From Fasciola hepatica (Eukaryota > Platyhelminthes > Trematoda > Plagiorchiida > Fasciolidae): a stretch of DNA of 64,000 bases. This document shows, in pieces, positions 56,035 to 64,000 of the stretch. A program made the translations under genes and the position numbers. The stretch lies in NCBI GenBank assembly GCA_948099385.1, contig CANUEZ040000165.1:3980501-4044500 (forward strand), read 5' to 3'. Below the pieces are notes generated by a model. That model was not told where the DNA came from. It worked only from the letters and a program-made list of their open reading frames with translations, and made no database searches. Position 1 is the first letter of the stretch. The number at the start of each line of letters is the position of its first letter.

Positions 56035-57533
56035 GATCGATGCAAAACGCCACGGATAATTGCGGCTCTGATGAAAGCAGTAGTTCACGAGTCCAGTGTC
56101 AATCGACTGCACTCCTTAAGCTTACGTGTCCACTTCGCTTGGCTGCCTTTACCGTCCGCACGCTATGTCAGATAGGGCCACAGGCTGCCCTCTATAGAAC
56201 TCTTGATACTTTCAAAACAGATCCATGCTGTGTCTCCGAAACACGCATACAAGACCCCACTTCTGTGATAACTCTCCGAACCCTGCATACAACCTCAGTC
56301 TCTCGTTTCACTCTTCGCGTGTCCGGTGATTCGGTGTCTAGTGCTCGTGGTCAGGCTGGCGTTGGGATTATTTTGAGCATGAAAACTGAGTGTGCACTGC
56401 TAGACTGGATTCCAGTCAGCACTCGTTCGTGTGCAGTTTGGTTGGACGGTTCTGTTCGTGTCAACAATAACAAAATGAAGCACCGATGCTTGTTCGTCGT
56501 GTCTGTGTATACGCCCACTGAGTGCAGTTCCTCCAGGACCAAGGACGAATTCTATCAAGATTTGTCTCGGCTACTCCAAAGCGCACGTCCAACAGACGTT
56601 GTGGTCATTACTGGAGACTTCAGCACCCAAGTTGGCCCTTTGGGAGATCCTGAAAGACAAATCGGAAGCCCATTTACTATCCCAGTCGATCGTCTCATTC
56701 AACTATGTTCTCACCACAGATTATTTCTGGCAAGTACAAACTTCTGCCATAAGAAGCGCATGGACTCACATGGCGTCCTTCTTTCGTCTTCACAACGTTG
56801 GACTCAGATTGATCGTATTGTGATTGGTCATCGCTGGCGTGGATCAGTTGATGATTGTCGTTCATTTTGGTCTACGCCTGTGAACTCAGATCACGCCTTG
56901 GTACGTGCTCGCTTCCGTTTACGTCTCGTCTGTGGTCGCACCAATGTAAACGCCGCCCATCCAGCGCCATTACTTCTAGACGATAACCGACGATACAGTT
57001 TCCAGATGGAGCTGGCTACGCAGTTATCGATACAGCCAGATGTTTAGGACCCAAATGAACGCTGGCAACAGATCAAGGAAGCTTTGTATGTCGCTTCGAA
57101 TGCCACAAAGGGCTCTGGTTTAAGTCGGTCTCACAAACGATGGATATCTTCCATATTATTTGCTCTGTTGCATACTCGCAGATCCGTCCCTCCGGATGCC
57201 ACATTCAACGAAGTGCGTAAATCCCTGATACGCCAACTGACTAGAAGCCTGAAAAATGACCGTAAGCAATGGCGGATTGCGAAATGTAAGGATATGGAAA
57301 AGGCTGCCTCCGCGTTTGTATGTGTGTGTGAAATACATACAAACACTGGCAATACCTGCAACCTTTTCCGTTTGATAAGAGGTACCGGTGCACGGAAGCC
57401 TGGTGTAAGTGAGTTCATTAAGGAATCCGACGGCTCACTATTCACTCTTGAGGACATCGTCTGGAGCGCTGGACGGAGCACTTTAAGGAACAATTCAGTT
57501 GGCCCACCTCAACGCTGGACCTTCCAAATATAA
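55941..57533 (+). pseudogene. APE-type endonuclease and linker of family B (B2), one nonsense codon
   Basis: One frame from 55941 to 57533 with a TAG at 57045-57047. Endonuclease motifs as in B1: CCVSETRIQDP, YTPTECSSS, VITGDFSTQVG and SDHALVRARF. The position matching QIDHIV reads QIDRIV. The linker after the stop (57084-57533) is lysine/arginine-rich (LIRQLTRSLKNDRKQWRIAK) with GTGARKPGVSEF, equivalent to the NTRNLYRLFRGTG region of B1. Confidence 0.8.
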
Positions 57534-57547
57534 CTGCCAACGTAACA

Positions 57548-59140
57548 ATGCAGGTGGATATCACCTCTCCACCAGCGATGGAGATTATGCGGGAGAAAGA
57601 TTATTTGAAAAGGTACAAAGCCGCTAGACCGGATGGGTTGTCTTCAGCGTTTTTCAAGGATGGAGGCGAAGCTTTGGGTTTGAAGTTAACAAAACTCCTC
57701 CGGATTATTTGGGATAGTGAGCAGATTCCCAGGGAATGGTGTGAATCGGTGATTGTGCCGATTTACAAGAAAAGTGACAGGTACTCTTGTGAAAACCACA
57801 GAGGAATTAGCCTGGTAAGTATCGCGTCTAAATTGCTCACCGGTCTTATTCTCCACCGATTGTCCAGTGCCCGCGAAACGCGTGCGCGTGGGAATCAAGC
57901 CGGTTTGAGACCCGGCCGAGGTTGTATCGACCACATCATTACTCTTCGGCAAACCCTAGAGCACAGACCCATCTTTCCTAGGCCCACAATCTGTGTCTTT
58001 CTTGATCTGAAGGCGACGTTCAACTCTGTCGATTGCACAGTTGTATGGCGCTGCCTCTCATTGGAGGGTATGCCAGAGAAGTTTATTTCTTTTCTAATGC
58101 TTGTATGTGAACAGCCGAGCCGACTTCGTGCTTACGGCGATCTTTCCCCCGAGTTCACCACGGAAAGTGGTGTTCCTCAGGGTTTCTCTCTTTCATCCTT
58201 TCTCTTCAGTTTTGTGATTGAATTGATTCTTGAGGTAGCCCTATCCTCGTGTGAGAATAGGGGCATCGAACCGTGCTCAGACATTGGATTGTCTAACTTG
58301 GAATATGCGGACGATATTGTTCTTCTGAGTGAAAATCCAGGTGAGTTGTAAGCTCTTTTAGATAGCCCTAACAACAGTGTAGGAATGTTTGACGTGAGTT
58401 TTGCACCTTCAAAGTGTAAAATGCTGTTGCAGGACTAGGCTAGCTCAAAACCAAACCTTGTGTTGGCCGGGAAAACTCTAGCTGAAGTAGATAAATTTTG
58501 TTACCTGGGCAGTTACACCTCACCAGGTGGACAGATATCGGATGAAGTGTTATTGCGTATACAGAGGGCGCGTTTGGCTTTGGCCAACCTCCGTCTATGG
58601 CGTCGGCGTAACATCCGATTGTGTGTTAAGGGTAGAGTGTACAATGCGGCGGTTAGGTCCGTTCTTTTATACGGTTGAGAAACATGGCGGTTGAGGGTAG
58701 AACATAGGCGACGACTGTCGGTGTTTGAGCACCGATGTCTCCGTAGCACTGTCCGGGTATGGTGGGAACACCGTATCAGCAATGCTGAGGTTAGGCGTAA
58801 GGTGTTGGGAACCAGAGGTCAACCTCTGGCTCAAGTGATGAATCTAAACAGGTTAATGTGGTTGGGACATGTGTTACGAATGCCCACAAATAGACTTCGT
58901 CAGCGTACGCTGTTCTCTGAGGCAGGTGGTGATTGGAAGGTAAGTCGAGGTGGTCAGTCCATGACATGGCAAAAAGGTATGAAAACCTTGACCAGTGGAC
59001 TTGGCCAAGTAGGACGTGTTAGACTTCCAGGTTGGGGTCCACGCGATCTACCTACGAAGTGGTTGGAGACATTAAGTAATATAACTAGTTGTCGTTGCCA
59101 ATGGCGTAGTTGCATTCAGACTCTTTCCTTGTCGTCTTGA
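57548..59140 (+). pseudogene. Reverse transcriptase of family B (B2), three nonsense codons
   Basis: A single frame with stops at 58349-58351, about 58434 and 58676. RT blocks: ARPDGLSSAFFKDGGEAL, CENHRGISLVSIASKLLTG, GNQAGLRPGRGCIDHIITLR, motif A VFLDLKATFNSVD, motif B GVPQGFSLSSFLF (Phe where Cys is usual), YADDIVLLSE, then FCYLGSYTSPGG, SNAEVRRKVLGTR and LMWLGHVLRMP. The order and C-terminal extension match RTE-type enzymes. Only a few point mutations separate it from an open frame. Confidence 0.83.
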
Positions 59141-59289
59141 TTTCCGATTTATACTTAGACGTTTTTTGAATCTTTCTCACTATGCTTCTATTCTTTTTGC
59201 CCTTTACTGGATGATGCCGGAAGGTAGTAACCAAAACCAGAACACAGAAGTGCTAGATTAATGGTTGAATAAACTGAACTAAACTGAAC

Positions 59290-59475
59290 ACGCGTGCGCA
59301 TGAGTGCAGCCGAAGGGATATATCCATAGCCTCAAAGGCACACGGCACTGTTAAGGATAACCGGCAATCAAACCTTGAAACTTGGAGCAGAGGATCACAT
59401 GAGATCCCAACAGTTCAGATAACGAACCGGAGGACAGCGGATTACTGTGTACCACCAAAGTGACAGCCGGTGACC
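59290..59475 (+). repeat. Interspersed repeat R3, copy 4
   Basis: Begins exactly at the end of B2. Shares GCGCATGAGTGCAGCCGAAG, TCCATAGCCTCAAAGGC, ATAACCGGCAATC, CTTGGAGC and GCGGATTACTGTG with the other copies. Either B2 inserted at its edge or R3 is a common target. Confidence 0.6.
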
Positions 59476-59565
59476 GCTGATGTGGTAAGCAAACGTCCTA
59501 AGCTCCTCCGCCATTACCGGTGATAAACAGGTGTCTCAGTTCAGAGAGGGCACTATAGAAGAAAC

Positions 59566-59988
59566 CACCATCGTACACCGTTCAACAGTAGGGTAAGCCC
59601 CACTGACCACTGCTTTTTTCGCCATCTTGCACATAGAAATAGAAAGAATGGATGTGCAAGATGGACAGGGAGTAGACCTACACGACCTACGCGAACATTG
59701 ATGGCCGGAAGTCCCAAGATGACGAAAATCTTCCGCCAGCAAACTTCACGTCTAACAACCACACAACAGAACTGGGTGCAATACAGCACAGTACACACAA
59801 TCTTTCAACTTCAGTGAGATATCAGGTCGGCGCAACAATTGTATCAGCCCAATGTATGCCGCTCGAGCTTTGGATATACACGTGCACACCTCGACTTCCG
59901 TGCTCCCATTTGTCGTCACGATACTGACGAGGTAAGTGAATTGATCGACAACTGCCAGCATCTCAACATCGAGCATCAAACTCGGAAC
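59566..59988 (-). mobile_element. RTE family A, copy A5, 3' piece (left of PLE1)
   Basis: The minus-strand 3' tail at 59566-59585 is followed by the 3' untranslated part, an internal deletion near 59683, and an RT palm part with EMLAVVDQFTYLVSIVTTNG and KARAAYIGL. It is interrupted at 59988 by the Penelope insertion and continues at 62157. Confidence 0.82.
59976..59988. repeat. Target-site duplication of PLE1, left
   Basis: TCAAACTCGGAAC, identical to 62157-62169. Confidence 0.9.
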
Positions 59989-62156
59989 CTATCCAACGAA
60001 CAAGATCACACAGCTGGATACTGAAGTGGAATTCGAGAATCTCTATGCCCAATTGAGTGATCTACTTCCATCATCACAAACCGAGCTAGAAAATCTCAAA
60101 TCTACCTTGATGAATACAAGTTATCAGTACAATGGGGCCAAACCAACAGTGAGAAGCTTACTGACAATAGATCATATTACAAAGCTAAAAGAGTTACAAA
60201 AGAACAAATAAGTGATTATAACAAGACCTGACAAGGGGGCGGGTATAGTGCTTCTTAAAACGTCGGACTACGTTGAAAAGATGGAGGCCATACTTAACGA
60301 TGGTTCTAAATTCTTGAAGACGGAAATCGAGAAAGACAGAACTAGGCAAATAGAAAAGTCCCTGGCTAACAGGTTACGGCATCTTAAACAAAAAGGCGCT
60401 ATTGACTGCGTCACATTTGAAAGAATTCGACCCACAGGAACTATCATCCCAAGACTGTATGGATTGCCAAAAATTCATAAGACAGGAGTCCCGCTAAGGC
60501 CCATTTTAGACATGTGCAACTCACTGTATCATGCCGTAGCCAAGTGGTTGACACATCTCTTGGAGCCAGCTAGAGCGGCAATGACAAAACACAGTCTAAA
60601 GGATACTTATGAACTTGTAAAATGTGTGAGTGATCTCAATGTGGAAGGACAATATATGATCTCATTGGACGTCACGTCGCTATTCACTAACGTCCCAATC
60701 AAGGAAACCATTGACTATCTTTGTGGCTTCATACAAGCTAATGAGATTGAAACAGGTGTGCCACTGGACGACCTGCGACAGTTACTCTTTGTATGTACCC
60801 AGAATATTCAATTTAAGTTTAACGAGCATATTTACCGCCAAAAAGACGGTGTAGCAATGGGGTCTCCACTCGGGCCACTGTTTGCTGATATCTTTATGGC
60901 AAAATTGGAAAACGGCCCGTTACAATCATCGATTCGTGGACTTCGATTGTACAAGCGATACGTGGATGACATTCTATGTATAACAGACCAATTTCTCCAC
61001 AGAGAACAACTATTAAACAGCTTCAACTCAGCACATCCGAACTTGCAATTCACACTAGAATCGGAATCAGACAACTCGCTAGCCTTCTTAGACGTATTTT
61101 TGACCCGTCGAGAAGATGGCTCAATACGGCGGTCAGTGCACAGAAAATCAACATGGAATGGACAGTATATCCACTTCCGTAGTTTTGTACCGCTTAAATT
61201 GAAAATAAATCTAATTATGTGCCTATCAAATAGAGCGAAAAAGATCTGCACCGAAGATACCATAAAAGAAGAGCTTGTTACGGTGCGCAATATTTTTATT
61301 CAGAACGGATACCCGGAACGCCTAGTCGACCGGATAATGCAGTTGGATAAAGAAATTCCAAGGAAAATGGTAGTTGAAAAGAAATCAGTATACATCTCTC
61401 TGCCATTTAAAGGCGACACTCTGGCAGATGTAATTCACCGAAGATTGGCGAGCGTCGTCAACAAAACATTCTACGCGGCTAAACTGCGTGTTTTGTTCAC
61501 CTCTAAGCCAGCGGTGTGTTTGCGGATAAAAGACAATGTGACTGTTTCTGCAGCCTCATTTTGTGTGTATTCTTTCACTTGTTCCTGTGGAACAACGTAT
61601 ATCGGCCGCACGACCAGACGCTTGTCTGAACGCATCCGTGAGCATCATCCAGCGTGGTAGAGAACTGGAACAATTAGGTCAATTACCAGCGCAGTCGTTT
61701 CACACCTAGCTGAAACTTATCACATGGTGAACGTGGATCAAGCATTCCGCCCCCTGTATAGGGTCCGAGGTCGGCTTTCAAGATCGGTGAGAAGTCGCAT
61801 CTTGGCCACAGCGGAAGCGGTCGGGATTCGCCTCCACAACCCCCCTTTATGTGCTCAGAAGAAATTTGTGCATGCAATCAATCTACCCTGGTCCACTCAC
61901 CACCCAACGTCAGGTCCACGAACGTCCGAAAGCTTACATGTTGAGAACGTGTTAGTCCATTCACACCTGGTTTCCGGATAATCCTGTACCACACTAGGTG
62001 TGAACGATGATCCCTGACACGATTTTTGTTGACTGTATCCCTTATACATCTAGTCCTATATATTGTGTTGTATTGGCATGATTAAGAATCACTGAAAACG
62101 AGCTTGTTCGCCAACCTGTGTTTTCCAAATGTGCTCTGGGGGATTTTTCGGACAAT
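59989..62156 (+). mobile_element. Penelope-like element PLE1
   Basis: 2168 bp between perfect 13-bp duplications of TCAAACTCGGAAC, inserted into family A copy A5. It is 5'-truncated: the protein frame is already open at the first base. It keeps RT, linker, the GIY-YIG domain and the 3' part with CACACTAGGTGTGAACG. PLE2 matches up to about 62123. The last 33 bp here are not in PLE2. Confidence 0.92.
59990..61981 (+). pseudogene. Penelope RT-GIY-YIG protein, two nonsense codons
   Basis: One frame of 664 codons with stops only at 60209-60211 (TAA) and 61658-61660 (TAG). RT motifs: RPDKGAGIVLL, LYGLPKIHKTGVPLRPI, motif A SLDVTSLFTNVP, motif B QKDGVAMGSPLGPLFADIFM and the catalytic YKRYVDDIL. The C-terminal endonuclease has the CSC cysteines before TTYIGRTTRRLSERIREHH, the GIY-YIG core, followed by NVDQAFRPLYRVRG. 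Penelope elements are active in animal genomes, and this one needs only two point changes to be open. It is truncated at its N-terminus, so it is probably dead. Confidence 0.9.
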
Positions 62157-62169
62157 TCAAACTCGGAAC
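62157..62169. repeat. Target-site duplication of PLE1, right
   Basis: TCAAACTCGGAAC, identical to 59976-59988. Confidence 0.9.
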
Positions 62170-63335
62170 AGTTGATGTCCACTCCTGAAACACCACTTTA
62201 AAATTTGAAGGTGCATAAAGCGTGCGGAATGAAGCCACAGCTCCTGTTCTGTGCATTCGAACAAGCAGACGACGTCGTCGGCAAAACCTAGGTCACACAG
62301 CTTCCCACTATTTCCTAGTTCGACGCCCACATCTTGAAGATTTCGTAAGGTATTCTCTATTACCTCATGAATGACTATGTGGAAAAGGGAATAGACAAAC
62401 GGGATATCCTACTTCATTGTAAACTCTTACACAGCCAGAAGTAAGAGAGTACAATGAGTTCAGTAGATTCACGAACTTCTGTGGTATACCTTTCCTGTGA
62501 AGAGCGCTGAACAGCTTTTTTCGATCAATTGAATCGAAGGCGCCTTTCAAGTCCCGGAAAGCCATTATTCTCGGTCGACGATACCTTGATGACTATCTGA
62601 ATTAAACTGATTCCACGATGGCTGCTACCCTTATTGCCTATGCCCCTCTTGAAGATGGGTGCAATCGATAACTCGCTCCACGATAAAGAAATACGCTCCC
62701 TGTTCCAAATGTCACGGAGCAACGTGGTAAGCGATCTCATCAAAGCGATTTCACCTAGTTCTTAATGAAATGGAGGAAGTTCCTCGGAACCGGTCGCGTT
62801 CCTCTGCTCTAATAATCGAATACCTGACTCCACTTCAACTTTCGACTGAGGGCTCAAGTGATACTCTCCACGGAATCGCAGTTGTTCACCTCGGAGTAAC
62901 CATATTTCCGCGAGGCCAACTAAACTGCTTCTTGAAGCATTCGACCCAACGGTCCAGCCTTTCCTGTTTGCCATGAACAGGCTCCCCATTTCTATCGCAT
63001 ATCGTTTCGCTGACCGCGGTTCACCGTCCACCGATGTCGCGAATAAGTTTGAACAGTCTTTGAGTAATACCTAGAGCAGCCGCTACTGTCAATACTTTGG
63101 CTACCTTGACCCACCGATTCTCATGATCCATCTTAAGGCTTTTGTAACTTGCAGCTGTAATGTCTTTGTATCTTATTCTTCTACTTACAGTTTGAGAGTA
63201 GACGGTTTTATTCCATTAGGCTGGTCGACTCTTGCGAAATCCAGTGTCTTTGATGGACAGCCGATCTAGGACCGCAGGTAAACAAGTTTGATACGGACCC
63301 AGTGTTCATCAGCATTACTGTTCGTCGTAGTTTTT
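62157..63335 (-). mobile_element. RTE family A, copy A5, 5' piece (right of PLE1)
   Basis: Continues A5 after the duplicated target (62157-62169). It includes RT motif A (FRDLKGAFDSIDRKKLFSALHRKG) with the same derived EVGYPVCLFPFPHS ending as A4, a 130-bp-class deletion near 62580 at a GACG microhomology, and the RT N-terminal block (IWNRERISLSWSELSIAPIF). Homology to A4 fades near 63335, before the endonuclease. Confidence 0.82.
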
Positions 63336-64000
63336 GGCTTATTGCAATGGAAGACAAAACAGTTCCTTTGGCGAAGTGCATGATTATAGGACATATATCA
63401 GGTCATTCGAACTGTCAGAACATTAGATTAGTGCCGCTTGGTTCTGAACGCGTTCCAAAGTCACAGTTTCGCTGTCTATAGTCTTAAGTGATTTCTATCA
63501 TCGGTCGAAAAACCAAAATTATTGTAATGAAACCATACGTTCACCTTGATCTCGTGTACGAGACGATGTACCTCACGTGTGTTGCATACGCATAGCCTTT
63601 GACGAAAGAGTTACTCCGGAAATATATTCAAATGTAATTGGTTGCTTGGATGGTCATACACCTATGAGCATTTGGAAGGTATGTGGTGCTTTGATTTTTT
63701 GTTTCATCATGTAAATTCTAGTCACTGTGACAGCGGTTGCTCTACATTACGGAATCCGCGCACATTTAATGCATCACTCTCGGAAACACATAACGGGTTA
63801 TTTCTCACGTTGCCTAGTCTCTGACACCATCAGAACTCAGTTACGATTACAGCGAGAGGGCTCTATGTTATTTTCACTGCAAATAAGTTAGCAAAATATA
63901 CTACGACCGCTCGTTTACTCTCCTCATAGAACACAAATGCGCACTTGCAGCCATCGTGCAGAAAAAGAGCATCCACGTATATTTAGAAAAAAAGGCGACT
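63336..64000. other. Stretch without recognised genes
   Basis: No exon, RNA gene or repeat recognised up to the end of the window. The missing 5' exon or exons of DNAJC21 are not visible here. Confidence 0.4.

Larger units (their letters stand above)
55332..59289 (+). mobile_element. RTE family B, copy B2 (nearly complete)
   Basis: About 3.96 kb with the leader (CACCTTGATGTGACGTGATGG), upstream frame, 16-base C tract, endonuclease, linker, RT and a 3' part ending GAATAAACTGAACTAAACTGAAC. It is missing about 20 bp of the leader seen in B1. The coding region has one frame change between endonuclease and RT and several nonsense codons, so it is inactive but fairly recent. The start flank (TGCGTGTGCA) and end flank (CGCGTGCGCA) are similar, perhaps a decayed target duplication. 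Confidence 0.88.

Noticed and set aside
59989..62156. Hammerhead ribozyme, known from some Penelope-like elements
   Set aside because: No CTGATGA core with a matching GAAA was found in or next to PLE1 or PLE2 by eye.
1..64000. CRISPR array, bacterial operon or plasmid features
   Set aside because: No spaced identical repeats of that type and no Shine-Dalgarno-led gene series; spliced exons and RTE/Penelope elements show a metazoan genome.

Overview
The window looks like nuclear DNA of a parasitic flatworm, most likely a digenean trematode. This is inferred from the content, not from a database match. Evidence: one conserved eukaryotic gene split into small phased exons across more than 20 kb; several RTE-clade non-LTR retrotransposon copies whose endonuclease and reverse transcriptase (RT) resemble elements I know from flukes; and a Penelope-like element with a GIY-YIG domain. 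There are no bacterial operons, no CRISPR array and no rRNA or tRNA gene that I can support.

The only confidently identified host gene is DNAJC21 (ribosome-biogenesis J-protein, yeast Jjj1 type) on the minus strand. Six exons at 53258-53084, 46602-46321, 45330-45134, 39115-38974, 34284-33831 and 32522-32314 have consensus splice sites and compatible phases. Joined, they encode 485 residues plus a stop. The N-terminal part of the J domain, with the HPD motif, was not found and probably lies beyond position 64000. The introns are filled with retroelement copies.

Layout. 1-7.5 kb: two young direct copies of RTE family A (A1, A2); A2 has lost about 1 kb and reads as an endonuclease-RT fusion. 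2.5-19.2 kb: old interspersed repeats, notably a repeat of about 500 bp (R1) whose four main copies alternate in strand; two of them form a near-perfect inverted pair around 4.1 kb. A few weak exon-like segments lie at 9.0-10.5 kb. 21.6-30.8 kb: mixed old repeats and a second inverted pair (R2, 587-bp arms, each carrying an open frame of about 155 codons) that encloses a truncated Penelope copy and a decayed Tc1/mariner-type transposase. 32.3-53.3 kb: DNAJC21 with A3, A4, family B copy B1, a 1.13-kb duplicated segment (D1/D2) and a long intronic hairpin. 55.3-59.3 kb: a nearly complete family B element (B2). 59.6-63.3 kb: a decayed family A copy (A5) split by a Penelope element with a perfect 13-bp target duplication.

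Functionally this is one housekeeping gene embedded in layered retrotransposon debris. Families A and B share their 5' region, and A copies with the same RT lesion have multiplied, which suggests trans-mobilisation. Most other open frames in the window are short and unsupported. Repeat boundaries were read by eye and may be off by several bases.
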